A program made the translations under genes and the position numbers. A DNA stretch of 47,954 bases from Lactobacillus sp. S2-2 (GTDB taxonomy: Bacteria; Bacillota; Bacilli; Lactobacillales; Lactobacillaceae), in assembly GCF_021698855.1 (NCBI RefSeq), contig NZ_WWFA01000012.1, forward strand, positions 1-47,954, given 5' to 3'. Positions 38,201 to 47,856 of the stretch are shown here, piece after piece (positions within the stretch are counted from its first letter, which is position 1; every line of letters starts with the position of its first letter). Under the pieces are notes generated by a model that was not told where the DNA came from, searched no databases, and saw nothing but the letters and a program-made list of their open reading frames with translations.

Positions 38201-38745
38201 ATACAGCAATGTTGACTGATGCAGTTAAAGAAAAGCAAGGTAAGAAAAGACAACGTAAAGTTGATTCTAAGATTGAATTAGATATTGAAGCTTATTTACC
38301 AAATGATTACATTGACGATTCAAAACAAAAAATTGAAATTTATAAACGTTTAAGACAAGTAGACGATGAAAATCAAATTAGAACTATTGAAGATGATTTA
38401 ATTGATCGTTTTGGTGATTTTAGTGAACCAGTACAAAATTTATTAACTATTTCAACAATAAAAATGTTTGCTGATGTATTAATGATTAATTTAATCAAGA
38501 AAGATAAAAATAATTTGGTAATTGAATTTAATAAAAAATCATTATTGGCTAATGATACTAAAAAATTAGTTCAAATAATCTCACAAACTAAATTTAGATC
38601 AACTATCAAAGAGATTGATGATAAGATAAAAATTAAATTAGTTATTCAACCAACCATGACGGAACAAGATTGGTTAAATGAATTATTAAAATTTATTCAA
38701 TTTTTAGATGATATGAGACAAGATTTAGAAAGTCGCTATGAATAA
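35209..38745 (+). CDS. mfd: Transcription-repair coupling factor Mfd
   Basis: Mfd pushes RNA polymerase off damaged DNA and recruits UvrA. The 1178-residue protein has an UvrB-like N-terminal module, the polymerase-interaction domain (about 485-555, with GDYVVHVNHGIGRYEG), RecG-like translocase motifs GDVGYGKT (651-658) and DEEQ (752-755), the helicase C motifs QIRGRIGRSNR, and the C-terminal TRCF domain. ATG 35209 is preferred over ATG 35206 because GGAGGG ends at 35203. It starts 17 nt after pth. Confidence 0.97.
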   Translation: MEQSDLLLKLPKYTEIKKQIEQNKHQLITGMNESSKLFLMDTIKKNENKNILVVTDTLYRAEKLTQDFQKLSDGYDTFLFPAEELMAAEIATSSPEFRAQRVKSLDALQNGENNIIVTSVSGLKRRLPNPKDFNQKKLNINFSNEYELQDLIKQLQEMSYQRVKMVSAPGEFSVRGSILDIYALNHENPIRIDLFDTEIDSIRYFEVDTQRSMENIDEVEILPANDFLPTANELNQAVDNLSNKLTKELKKLEDDEQKDKLKNQIETIIESLKSGVFDSKWIEYSQYIFDGNYSLVDYLDDDRLVVFDEFGKVKDNDKELTESEFNWKESILINQEVFSDQTFTLEFKDIFKQIQQPILMFSLFKKGLGRMKIDSVVDVVAKPMQQFFGQMPLLKTEIDRYQKEKRTVLITVSDQERLNKVKQIFDDFEISLSVTNKNEIIDHQVQILIADIDGGFEIPAADIALITETEMFQKVNAKKKNRVKHQNFSNAEKIKSYTDLKPGDYVVHVNHGIGRYEGMKTMEVDQKHQDYMTITYKDGAQIFIPVTQLNLIQKYVAGDNKIPKINKLGGSEWAKTKSKVSSKIEDIADDLIDLYAKREAQKGFAFPVDDDMQIQFENDFPYNETPDQLKSIQEIKDDMEKPNPMDRLLVGDVGYGKTEVALRAAFKAVEGGKQVALLVPTTVLAQQHYETMLNRYEGYPINVSVISRFNTKKESNQVIDDLKEGKVDILVGTHRLLSKDVKFNDLGLLIVDEEQRFGVKHKERIKELRANVDVLTLTATPIPRTLNMSMMGVRDLSVIETPPANRFPIQTYVMEQNEATISEGIRREMQRNGQVFYLHNRVDDIEKVVNNLQRLNPDANISYIHGQMTETQMENILYEFINHEYDVLVTTTIIETGVDIPNANTLFVENADQMGLSQLYQIRGRIGRSNRIGQAYFMYKPNKVLTEVSESRLEAIKDFTELGSGFKIAMRDLSIRGAGNLLGKQQHGFIDSVGYDLYTAMLTDAVKEKQGKKRQRKVDSKIELDIEAYLPNDYIDDSKQKIEIYKRLRQVDDENQIRTIEDDLIDRFGDFSEPVQNLLTISTIKMFADVLMINLIKKDKNNLVIEFNKKSLLANDTKKLVQIISQTKFRSTIKEIDDKIKIKLVIQPTMTEQDWLNELLKFIQFLDDMRQDLESRYE

Positions 38746-38766
38746 TTATTTTTTTGTTTTATAAAA

Positions 38767-38775
38767 TGATATGAT
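38767..38775 (+). promoter_or_regulatory. Extended -10 promoter of rqcP-divIC
   Basis: TGATATGAT (hexamer 38770-38775) lies 28 bp before the rqcP ATG in the 58-bp gap after mfd. The -35 region is not consensus. Confidence 0.5.
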
Positions 38776-38803
38776 AAGTTTAAATATTTGTAGGAGATAA
38801 ATA

Positions 38804-39091
38804 ATGAGATTAGATAAATTTTTAAAAATTTCGAGAATTATAAAAAGAAGATCTGTAGCGAAAGATATATCAGATCAAGGACGTATTTTAGTTAATTGTA
38901 AAGAAGCTAAATCATCAACTAAAGTTGGAGTTGGGGATGAATTAACAATTAAATTTGGAAATAAAACTTTAGTTGTTAAGGTAACTGCACTTCTAGAAAG
39001 TACAAAAAAAGCAGATACCGATAGAATGTTTAAAATAATTAGTGAAACTTATGAACGTGATTTTAATCAAGAAACAAGTGAATTGAACTAG
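38804..39091 (+). CDS. rqcP: RqcP, ribosome quality-control S4-domain protein
   Basis: A 95-residue S4-domain protein that matches Bacillus YabO/RqcP closely at the start ([20 protein letters not shown]), where the S4 RNA-binding fold lies. RqcP acts with RqcH on stalled 50S subunits to add C-terminal Ala tails. It follows mfd and precedes divIC as in Bacillus. TAGGAG precedes ATG 38804. The alternative label Hsp15-like heat-shock protein refers to the same fold. Confidence 0.9.
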   Translation: MRLDKFLKISRIIKRRSVAKDISDQGRILVNCKEAKSSTKVGVGDELTIKFGNKTLVVKVTALLESTKKADTDRMFKIISETYERDFNQETSELN

Positions 39092-39104
39092 GTGGTATTT
39101 GTTT

Positions 39105-39467
39105 ATGAGAAAAAAATCAAATAATGTTCGAAGTATGAAGCATCAACAAAATAAAAAGAACAATAAATTATCAGTTACTAGAAAAAGAAGAGCTGCTGTG
39201 ATTTTAGTTGTACTTCTATTTTTTATTTTATTACTTGGATTTCAAATTATTAATAATAAAATACAGCTTCATAAAACTAACCAACAAATAGCAATTCAAA
39301 CTCAAAAATTAAATAAACAAAAAAAAGAAAATAAAAAATTAAGATTAAAGAAAACACAATTAAATGATAAAAATTATTTAGAAAAATTAATTAGATCAAG
39401 ATATTATTATTCAAAAAAAGGTGAAACAGTTTATAGTTTTCCAAAAGACTCAGCTTTTGATGAATAA
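39105..39467 (+). CDS. divIC: Septum formation initiator DivIC/FtsB
   Basis: A 120-residue bitopic membrane protein: a basic cytoplasmic N-terminus (about 1-30), a single membrane segment AAVILVVLLFFILLLGF (about 30-47), then a Lys/Gln-rich coiled coil (about 55-85) and the short family ending KLIRSRYYYSKKGETVYSFP region. It joins FtsL and DivIB in the divisome. ATG 39105 is chosen, with GGTGG 9 nt before; an in-frame TTG at 39099 is too close to that site. It is 13 nt after rqcP. Confidence 0.9.
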   Translation: MRKKSNNVRSMKHQQNKKNNKLSVTRKRRAAVILVVLLFFILLLGFQIINNKIQLHKTNQQIAIQTQKLNKQKKENKKLRLKKTQLNDKNYLEKLIRSRYYYSKKGETVYSFPKDSAFDE

Positions 39468-39497
39468 AATTATCATCGGTTAACAAATAAGTAATTA

Positions 39498-39506
39498 TGG
39501 TATAAT
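39498..39506 (+). promoter_or_regulatory. Extended -10 promoter of the S1-domain gene
   Basis: TGGTATAAT (perfect hexamer 39501-39506) is an extended -10, 35 bp before the ATG. TTAACA at 39480-39485 gives a short 15-bp spacer. Confidence 0.7.
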
Positions 39507-39541
39507 TATATTACTTAAAAATTAGGAGGAAGAACTTTTTT

Positions 39542-39961
39542 ATGGCAATTTCAGTTGGAGATAAATTAACTGGTAGAGTTTCAGGAATTACTAAATTTGG
39601 AGCTTTTGTAGATTTGGGTAATCATCAAACCGGATTAGTTCATATTAGTGAAGTTTCAAATGATTACGTTAAAGATATTAATGATATTTTAAAAGTAAAA
39701 GATGAAGTTACAGTTTTAGTTACTAAAATTGGTGATGACGGTAAAATGGCTTTATCAATAAAAAAAGCTAACAAAGAACATTCTGACACAAAAAAGTCTA
39801 ATTTTAAGCCTAAAAAGCAAGCTCCCAAAAATAAAAAAACTGAAGAAGAAAATTTTGATGATTTATTATCAAGTTTCTTAAAAGAAAGTGAATCAAGACT
39901 TTCAACAATTAAAAAAAATACCGAGGGGAAACGCGGTGGACGCGGCGGACGACGTAGTTAA
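39542..39961 (+). CDS. yabR: S1 RNA-binding domain protein (YabR-like)
   Basis: A 139-residue protein with one S1 domain (about 3-72: VGDKLTGRVSGITKFGAFVDLG, then GLVHISEVS and KMALSIKKA), followed by a Lys-rich linker and the Arg/Gly tail KRGGRGGRRS. It is the YabR/GSP13 type and lies after divIC as in Bacillus. It probably binds RNA or ribosomes; the exact role is not established. AGGAGGAAG precedes ATG 39542. Confidence 0.9.
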   Translation: MAISVGDKLTGRVSGITKFGAFVDLGNHQTGLVHISEVSNDYVKDINDILKVKDEVTVLVTKIGDDGKMALSIKKANKEHSDTKKSNFKPKKQAPKNKKTEEENFDDLLSSFLKESESRLSTIKKNTEGKRGGRGGRRS

Positions 39962-39988
39962 AAGCCAATTAATCTTTGGCTTTTTTTA
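39961..39988 (+). terminator. Terminator after the S1-domain gene
   Basis: An 8-bp stem (39961-39968 with 39976-39983) beginning at the last base of the stop codon is followed by a T-run. tilS starts 31 nt further on. Confidence 0.8.
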
Positions 39989-40013
39989 TATACAAATTTA
40001 AATGGTGATAGTA

Positions 40014-41381
40014 ATGGATTTATTTAAAAATGTTGAATTATTATTAAGTAAGACTAAAGATGTAAAACCCAAACAAAAAATTTTATTAGCTGTATCAACT
40101 GGTGTTGATTCAATGGTTATGTTAGATATATTTTTGAAATCAAATTATAATTTTGATGTATCGATTGCATATGTAAATCATCATTTGAGAGAACAGAGTG
40201 AAAAAGAAAAAGAATTTATTATTGAATATTGTAAAAAAAAGAATCTTAATTTGTATATTAAAGATTGGCCAAAACAATTTCATCCAGATACAGGGATTGA
40301 GGAAGCTGCAAGAAATATTCGTTATAATTTTTTTGCTGATGTTCTTTTAGAAAATCAAATTGATTTATTATTAACTGCTCATCATAAAGATGATCAAGCA
40401 GAAACATTTTTGATGAAAGCTATTAGAAGTGGTAACTTAGAAGAATTAAAAGCAATTGAGCAAATTAGACAATTTAAAACCAAAAAAATATTTAGACCTT
40501 TTTTAAATTTTAGAAAGCAATCTCTTAGAAATTATGCAAAAAAGAATCAATTGATATGGTTTGAAGACGAATCTAATTATGAGAACGATTTTTTTAGAAA
40601 TCGCATAAGAAATAATTATATGAAAGAATTTGAATTGGAAAATTCTAAAGTAGTGGATCATTTTGCAAATATCAGTAACCAAGTTCAAGAAATGAATCTG
40701 TTAAAAAGGAACTTATTAAAACCACTGATTGAAAAAATTAAAATCAAGCAAAACGATAGTTGCTTGACGGGAGATTTGAATAAACTTTTAAAACAAGATG
40801 AACTGATTCAAAAAGAACTTTTAAAAAGTTTTTTTAAAGAGTTTTCTTTTAGTAAAAATTTAGTTGTCAATCAAATAAATGAAGTGATAAAGTTATTAAA
40901 TAATAATTTGAAACCACAGGGATTAATAAATTTAGGTAATGGATTTTATTTTGAAAAAAGTTATGAGTTTTTTGCTTTTAAAAATAATATTTTTACTGAA
41001 AAAAAAGGTCAAATTCAAAAGAATAGTATGGTAGTATTAAATCATTGGATGACTACTGATGAGGGTCAATCATTTGGTGTTTTTGAACCAAATCAGTTAC
41101 CAATAAATGAAGACTGTCAACAAATTAAAATTAGTAAAACTGATTTGACATTGCCTTTATTTATTAGAAAAGGTTTACCAAATGATACAATTCAATTATC
41201 AAATGGTGGACATCAGAAGTTAAAAAGAATTTTGATTAATAAAAAGGTAAAAAGTGAAGTTAGAAATAAAATAACAGCATTAGTAGATAGTAAAAATGAT
41301 GTTTTATATTTTTTTAATTTAAAAGCTAAGCAACCATTACATAATTTGTTTGGTGATTACTATATTTTATTAATTCGATAA
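40014..41381 (+). CDS. tilS: tRNA(Ile)-lysidine synthetase
   Basis: TilS changes C34 of tRNA-Ile(CAU) to lysidine so that it reads AUA codons, an essential step. The 455-residue protein has the N-type ATP pyrophosphatase loop, here STGVDS (28-33) instead of the common SGGxDS, then AYVNHHLR and TAHHKDDQAET, and a C-terminal TilS domain (LTLPLFIRKGLPND). ATG 40014 is chosen with GGTGAT before it; ATG 40002 would include that site in the gene. It is followed by hpt and ftsH, the usual order. Confidence 0.95.
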   Translation: MDLFKNVELLLSKTKDVKPKQKILLAVSTGVDSMVMLDIFLKSNYNFDVSIAYVNHHLREQSEKEKEFIIEYCKKKNLNLYIKDWPKQFHPDTGIEEAARNIRYNFFADVLLENQIDLLLTAHHKDDQAETFLMKAIRSGNLEELKAIEQIRQFKTKKIFRPFLNFRKQSLRNYAKKNQLIWFEDESNYENDFFRNRIRNNYMKEFELENSKVVDHFANISNQVQEMNLLKRNLLKPLIEKIKIKQNDSCLTGDLNKLLKQDELIQKELLKSFFKEFSFSKNLVVNQINEVIKLLNNNLKPQGLINLGNGFYFEKSYEFFAFKNNIFTEKKGQIQKNSMVVLNHWMTTDEGQSFGVFEPNQLPINEDCQQIKISKTDLTLPLFIRKGLPNDTIQLSNGGHQKLKRILINKKVKSEVRNKITALVDSKNDVLYFFNLKAKQPLHNLFGDYYILLIR

Positions 41382-41399
41382 ATCTGAAAGGATAATATG

Positions 41400-41942
41400 A
41401 TGGATAACGATATACTCAAAGTTCTTTATAGTAAGGATGAAATTGATCAAGCATGTAAAAGATTAGGAGCACAAATTACGAAAGATTATCAAAATGAAAA
41501 GCCTTTGGTAATCGGAGTTTTAAAAGGTGCTATTTATTTCATGACTGATATTACAAGGTACATTGATTTATATTTGGATATTGATTTTATTGATGTTTCA
41601 AGTTATAACGGAGGAACTACTTCTTCTGGAGAGATGAAATTAGTGCAAGATATTCAGTCAGATGTTTCTGGTAGAAATGTGATATTTATTGAAGATATTA
41701 TTGATACTGGAAGAACTTTAAAATATTTGAAAGATGTTTTAATTAGTCGTAATGCAAAATCAGTTAAGGTATGTACATTGATGGATAAGCCAGAAGCAAG
41801 ATTAGTTGATGTAAAAGCTGATTATGTTGGACTTGATGTACCTAATGAATTTTTAGTTGGATATGGACTAGATTTTATGGGTAAGTATCGTAATTTGCCA
41901 TATGTAGGTGCATTAAACTCTGAATTGTATTCAGATAAATAG
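41400..41942 (+). CDS. hpt: Hypoxanthine-guanine phosphoribosyltransferase
   Basis: Hpt salvages hypoxanthine and guanine with PRPP. The 180-residue protein has the PRPP loop EDIIDTGRT (98-106) and the catalytic-loop segment DFIDVSSYNG. Two adjacent ATGs occur (41397, 41400); AAAGGA spacing favours 41400. It starts 18 nt after tilS. In Bacillus Hpt and TilS form a complex that regulates ftsH, and the same trio is kept here. Confidence 0.96.
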   Translation: MDNDILKVLYSKDEIDQACKRLGAQITKDYQNEKPLVIGVLKGAIYFMTDITRYIDLYLDIDFIDVSSYNGGTTSSGEMKLVQDIQSDVSGRNVIFIEDIIDTGRTLKYLKDVLISRNAKSVKVCTLMDKPEARLVDVKADYVGLDVPNEFLVGYGLDFMGKYRNLPYVGALNSELYSDK

Positions 41943-42006
41943 TTAGTGTCATTGATATAAAAGTGATATCATGTAGAGCGTAATTATTAAAAATTAGGAG
42001 GACTCC

Positions 42007-43962
42007 ATGAAAAATAATAAAAACGGATTTTTCAAAAGTAGTTTATTTTGGATAATCATTTTCCTTGTATTAATTGGAGGAATTTATACCCTTGAAGGTA
42101 GGGGTACCAACAATAATCAAGTACAACAAATTCAATCTAGTGAATTTGTAAAAAATTTAAAGGGTAAGAAGATTAAGAATTTTACTCTTCAACCAACTGC
42201 TGGTGTTTATAAAATTTCTGGAGAATATTCAACTCCTCAAAGTGTTAAACCAAGTAAAGGTAAAAGTAATTTTGTGAATAAAGTAATTGAAAAAAGTGCT
42301 GAAAAGAAAAAGGTAACTAAGTTCTCAACAACTTTATTACAAAATAATTCATCTGTTAGTGAAGTTACAAAATTAGCACAAGCTAATAATGTAAAAATGA
42401 ATGCTAAACAAAAAGAATCAAATGGTTTTTGGGTTAACTTATTAGTTTCAGTTCTACCATTAATATTCATTTTCTATTTATTCTATATGATGATGAGTCA
42501 ATCTGGTCAAGGTGGCGGTGGAGCCGGCGGAGTTATGAAAGCTGGAAAATCTAAAGCTAAACCAGTAAAAAGTGATGTTAGATTTGCAGATGTTGCTGGT
42601 GAAGATGAAGAAAAAGAAGAATTAGTTGAAGTAGTTGACTTCTTAAAAGATCCGAAGAAATTCACTTCACTAGGAGCGAATATTCCAAAAGGTGTTCTAT
42701 TAGAAGGACCTCCAGGAACTGGTAAGACTTTACTAGCTAAAGCAGTTGCAGGTGAAGCAGGTGTTCCATTCTACTCAATTTCTGGATCTGATTTCGTTGA
42801 AATGTTTGTAGGTGTTGGTGCAAGTAGAGTAAGAGATTTATTCTCACAAGCTCAAAAAGACGCACCAGCAATTATCTTTATTGATGAAATTGATGCTGTA
42901 GGTCGCCGTCGTGGGAATGGTACTGGCGGAGGACATGATGAACGTGAACAAACATTGAACCAATTACTTGTTGAAATGGATGGTTTCTCTGGTAATTCTG
43001 GTGTTATTGTAATGGCAGCTACTAACCGTTCCGATGTGTTAGATCCAGCTTTAACTAGACCTGGTCGTTTTGATCGTAAAATTTTAGTTGGAGCTCCTGA
43101 TGTTAAAGGACGTGAAGATATTCTTAAAGTTCACGCAAAATCAAAACCATTAGGTGATGATGTTGATCTTAAAGAAATCGCTAAACAAACTCCAGGTTTT
43201 GTTGGTGCGGATTTAGCTAACTTATTAAATGAAGCTGCTCTTCTTGCTGCAAGAAGAAAAGATAAAACAATTAAAGCAATTGATATGGATGAGGCAGAAG
43301 ATCGAGTAATTGCTGGACCAGCTAAACGAAATCGTGTAATTAGTGAACAAGAAAGAAAGACAGTTGCTAATCATGAAGCGGGACATACAATTGTAGGATT
43401 AGTATTGAATGACGCAAGAGTTGTTCATAAGGTAACAATTGTACCTCGTGGTCGTGCTGGAGGATATGCAATTATGCTTCCAAGAGAAGACCAACAATTA
43501 ATGTCTAAGAAAAATGCAATGGAACAATTAGCAGGATTAATGGGTGGAAGAACAGCTGAAGAAGTTGTCTTTAATTCGCTTTCTTCTGGAGCATCAAATG
43601 ACTTTGAACAAGCAACTAATTTGGCTAGAGCTATGGTAACTCAATATGGTATGAGTGATAAATTAGGAACAGTTCAATTAGAAAGCTCAGAACAAGATCC
43701 ATATAGTCCAAAGCGTTATTCAGATCAAACTGCTACTTTAATTGATCAAGAAATGAAACGTTTAATCGATGAAGCACATCAAACTGCAAAAACAATTATC
43801 GATGAAAATAGAGATAAACATAAGTTAATTGCGGATGCATTGCTTGAATATGAAACACTTGATGAAAAACAAATTTTATCATTATATGAAAATGGAACAA
43901 TGACTCCACATTCTAGTGATGGTAATGCAAAAGATATAACTGAAGAAACTAAAGAAGATTAA
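42007..43962 (+). CDS. ftsH: Membrane AAA+ protease FtsH
   Basis: FtsH is a membrane-bound hexameric ATP-dependent zinc protease for membrane and regulatory proteins. The 651-residue protein has membrane segments at about 12-29 and 141-162 around an extracytoplasmic domain, a Gly-rich linker (168-176), Walker A GPPGTGKT (234-241), Walker B FIDEID, the SRH region ending RPGRFDRK, and the zinc site HEAGH (456-460). AGGAGG precedes ATG 42007. Confidence 0.98.
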   Translation: MKNNKNGFFKSSLFWIIIFLVLIGGIYTLEGRGTNNNQVQQIQSSEFVKNLKGKKIKNFTLQPTAGVYKISGEYSTPQSVKPSKGKSNFVNKVIEKSAEKKKVTKFSTTLLQNNSSVSEVTKLAQANNVKMNAKQKESNGFWVNLLVSVLPLIFIFYLFYMMMSQSGQGGGGAGGVMKAGKSKAKPVKSDVRFADVAGEDEEKEELVEVVDFLKDPKKFTSLGANIPKGVLLEGPPGTGKTLLAKAVAGEAGVPFYSISGSDFVEMFVGVGASRVRDLFSQAQKDAPAIIFIDEIDAVGRRRGNGTGGGHDEREQTLNQLLVEMDGFSGNSGVIVMAATNRSDVLDPALTRPGRFDRKILVGAPDVKGREDILKVHAKSKPLGDDVDLKEIAKQTPGFVGADLANLLNEAALLAARRKDKTIKAIDMDEAEDRVIAGPAKRNRVISEQERKTVANHEAGHTIVGLVLNDARVVHKVTIVPRGRAGGYAIMLPREDQQLMSKKNAMEQLAGLMGGRTAEEVVFNSLSSGASNDFEQATNLARAMVTQYGMSDKLGTVQLESSEQDPYSPKRYSDQTATLIDQEMKRLIDEAHQTAKTIIDENRDKHKLIADALLEYETLDEKQILSLYENGTMTPHSSDGNAKDITEETKED

Positions 43963-43964
43963 TG

Positions 43965-43998
43965 AAAAAACGTGAGCATTGTCTCGCGTTTTTTTATA
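43965..43998 (+). terminator. Terminator after ftsH
   Basis: A 12-bp stem with one G-T pair (43965-43976 with 43983-43994) is followed by T's, 20 nt before the hslO start. Some read-through into hslO is possible, since no clear promoter lies between. Confidence 0.82.
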
Positions 43999-44015
43999 GT
44001 ATGAGAGGTATTTTT

Positions 44016-44906
44016 ATGGAATTTAAAGACGTATTAGTAAAATCTATCAGTAAAGATAATAATTTTAGAGTTTATGCAATTAATGGAACTAATCTGGTTT
44101 CTGAAATGCAGAAAATTAATGATAACTGGAGTACAACTTCAGCTGCATTAGGACGAACTGCAATTGCAACTCTTTTATTGGCAAATTCAGTTTTAAGTGG
44201 TCGAGAATCAATGACAGTTAGAATTGATGGTAAAGGACCAGTAGGGATGATTGTTATGGATGCAGATGCTAATGGAAATGTAAAAGGTTATGCTGCTAAT
44301 CCAAAGGTTAATTTACCTTTAATTGCTGATAAAAAAATTGATGTTGCAGCTGGAGTTGGAACTAATGGATTTTTAGAGGTTATGAAGAATTCTGGTGGAG
44401 ATGAACCATATCGAAGTAATGTTGAATTACAAACAGGTGAAATTGGGGATGATTTCACTTATTATTTAGCTAAATCAGAACAAATTCCTTCAGCAGTCGG
44501 AGTAACTGTTGATATTGATGGACAAAATAATATTTTGGCAGCAGGTGGATATTTAATTCAAGTAATGCCAGGTGCTGATGATGATGTAATTGATAAATTA
44601 GAAAATAAAATTACTAATGCTCCAACGATTACAACAATGTTAGAAGAAGATCCTAATCCAGAACATATTCTAAATTATTTATTTGATGAAAACGAATTAA
44701 AAATATTGGACCATTTACCAGTTCAATTTAAGTGTGAATGTTCAAAAGAAAAATTCGCTAATTCAATTTCAGGTGTTTCAAATGATGAACTTCAAGCAAT
44801 GATTGATGAAGATCATGGGGCTGAGGTTGTATGTAATTTTTGTGGTAGCAAATATGAATTTTCTGAAGATGAATTAAAAAATATTTTAGAGCAAAAAAAT
44901 AATTAA
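44016..44906 (+). CDS. hslO: Redox-regulated chaperone Hsp33
   Basis: Hsp33 is a holdase chaperone switched on by oxidation of its zinc centre. The 296-residue protein has the four zinc cysteines at C240, C242 (KCECS) and C273, C276 (CNFC), the family CxC...CxxC pattern. ATG 44016 is chosen with GAGAGG before it; the longer reading from 43962 would translate through the ftsH terminator. It lies between ftsH and dusB, as in other lactobacilli. Confidence 0.96.
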   Translation: MEFKDVLVKSISKDNNFRVYAINGTNLVSEMQKINDNWSTTSAALGRTAIATLLLANSVLSGRESMTVRIDGKGPVGMIVMDADANGNVKGYAANPKVNLPLIADKKIDVAAGVGTNGFLEVMKNSGGDEPYRSNVELQTGEIGDDFTYYLAKSEQIPSAVGVTVDIDGQNNILAAGGYLIQVMPGADDDVIDKLENKITNAPTITTMLEEDPNPEHILNYLFDENELKILDHLPVQFKCECSKEKFANSISGVSNDELQAMIDEDHGAEVVCNFCGSKYEFSEDELKNILEQKNN

Positions 44907-44911
44907 AAATG

Positions 44912-44920
44912 TGATATTAT
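44912..44920 (+). promoter_or_regulatory. Candidate extended -10 of dusB
   Basis: TGATATTAT (hexamer 44915-44920) lies 39 bp before the dusB ATG. No -35 stands out. Confidence 0.4.
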
Positions 44921-44959
44921 ATTGTTCGCTGATTTAAATGTTTTAAGAGGTGAGAATGA

Positions 44960-45949
44960 ATGAAGTGGAAAATAGGGAATGTTGAAATAGATAATCAATT
45001 AGTTGTTGCTCCAATGGCTGGTGTTACTAATTCAGCTTTTAGAATTATTTGTAAAAATTTTGGTGCTGGATTAGTTGTATGTGAAATGATTTCTGATCGT
45101 GGAATTATGTATAACAATAAAAAAACTTTAAATATGTTAAATGTTTTACCTAATGAACATCCGATGAGTATTCAAATTTTTGGTGGAGAAAAAGAATCTT
45201 TAGTTAATGCTGCTAAATTTATTGATCAAAAAACTAATGCAGATATTATTGATATTAATATGGGATGTCCAGTAAATAAAGTTGTTAAAACTGATGCTGG
45301 TGCTAAGTGGTTATTAGATCCAAACAAAGTCTATGAAATGGTAAAGGCAGTAACTGATGCTGTTGAAAAACCAGTAACAGTTAAAATGAGAATCGGTTGG
45401 GATAAAGATCATATTTTTGCAGTTGAAAATGCATTGGCTGCTGAAAAAGCAGGTGCATCAGCTGTGGCAATGCACGGAAGAACTAGAGAACAACAATACA
45501 CTGGTGAAGCTGATTGGGATATCTTGAAAAAAGTTGCTAGTGCATTAACAATTCCATTTATTGGAAATGGGGATGTTAGAACTCCAGAGCAAGCTAAATA
45601 TATGTTAGAAGAAGTAGGTTGTACTGCTGTAATGGTTGGAAGAGCTGTTGAAGGGAATCCATGGTTTCTTAAACAAACTAACCATTATTTAGAGACTGGT
45701 GAATTACTTGAAGAGCCATCAGCTGAAGATAAAATAAAAATGGCAAAAGAACATTTGCATAATTTGGTTGAATTAAAAGGTGAAGTAGTTGGTCCAAGAG
45801 AATTCAGAGGACATGCTGCTTATTATTTGAAAGGTATTTCTCATGCTGCTAGAACTAAAGTCGCAGTTACAAGTGCCGAAACTGAAGAAGAAATGGATCA
45901 GATTTTAGATGATTTTATTGAGAAAAATAATAAAAGATTAGCAAGATAA
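44960..45949 (+). CDS. dusB: tRNA-dihydrouridine synthase (DusB-like)
   Basis: A flavin enzyme that reduces uridines in tRNA to dihydrouridine. The 329-residue protein has APMAGVTNSAFR at the start of its TIM barrel, the catalytic Cys in INMGCPVNKVVKTDAGA (C103), HGRTREQQYTG, and the FMN phosphate region VMVGRAVEGNPW. GAGGTGAG precedes ATG 44960; an ATG at 44956 is out of frame. It lies upstream of lysS, the usual Firmicutes order. Confidence 0.95.
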   Translation: MKWKIGNVEIDNQLVVAPMAGVTNSAFRIICKNFGAGLVVCEMISDRGIMYNNKKTLNMLNVLPNEHPMSIQIFGGEKESLVNAAKFIDQKTNADIIDINMGCPVNKVVKTDAGAKWLLDPNKVYEMVKAVTDAVEKPVTVKMRIGWDKDHIFAVENALAAEKAGASAVAMHGRTREQQYTGEADWDILKKVASALTIPFIGNGDVRTPEQAKYMLEEVGCTAVMVGRAVEGNPWFLKQTNHYLETGELLEEPSAEDKIKMAKEHLHNLVELKGEVVGPREFRGHAAYYLKGISHAARTKVAVTSAETEEEMDQILDDFIEKNNKRLAR

Positions 45950-45988
45950 AGATAATTAAAGGTTCATATGTAATCATAAAAGGCATTA

Positions 45989-47521
<1,533 letters not shown>

Positions 47522-47523
<2 letters not shown>

Positions 47524-47553
47524 AAAAAGAGATATTTAATATCTCTTTTTTTA
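47522..47553 (+). terminator. Terminator after lysS
   Basis: A near-perfect palindrome (47522-47536 with 47538-47552) that starts in the stop codon and ends in a T-run. The rRNA promoter P1 begins 2 bp after it. Confidence 0.9.
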
Positions 47554-47582
47554 TTGACATAAAACTTAATTCAGAGTATATT
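47554..47582 (+). promoter_or_regulatory. rRNA operon promoter P1
   Basis: A consensus TTGACA (47554-47559), a 17-bp spacer and TATATT (47577-47582) form the strongest promoter in the window. It is placed directly after the lysS terminator. Confidence 0.88.
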
Positions 47583-47646
47583 ATTTATTGCAGGCGAGGC
47601 AGTGATTTGAAATTAAAAAATAAATTTTAAAAATAACTTGCATGCT

Positions 47647-47655
47647 TGCTATAAT
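47647..47655 (+). promoter_or_regulatory. rRNA operon promoter P2 (extended -10)
   Basis: TGCTATAAT (perfect hexamer 47650-47655) lies 73 bp after the P1 -10. Only a poor -35 (TTTAAA, 47626-47631, 18-bp spacer) is present. Paired promoters are usual for Firmicutes rRNA operons. The leader that follows (47662-47846) holds GATCTTTGAAAACTGAACAA (about 47711-47730), common in Firmicutes pre-rRNA, and no gene. Confidence 0.7.
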
Positions 47656-47838
47656 CGTGATATATTTAAATAGTTGTCAAAAGCGAGTTAATCACTTTTG
47701 AAACTGAGTAGATCTTTGAAAACTGAACAAGATTTCGATCAATAAAGTGTAAGGAAATTTCAATTAAATTTGGAATTAAAAAACATGTGCGATGTCAATT
47801 CGCAAAAAAAAGAAACAACAAATAAGAGCTAGTAAAGT

Positions 47839-47856
47839 TCTCATTTTAAAATGAGA
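47839..47856. repeat. 18-bp palindrome at the 16S rRNA 5' end
   Basis: A perfect 18-bp palindrome (arms TCTCATTTT and AAAATGAGA) begins 8 nt before the predicted mature 16S 5' end and runs into the first bases of 16S rRNA, just touching the GAGAGTTTGATC region. Confidence 0.8.

Noticed and set aside
43962-44015. N-terminal extension of hslO from ATG 43962
   Set aside because: It overlaps the ftsH stop and the terminator hairpin; ATG 44016 has its own ribosome site.
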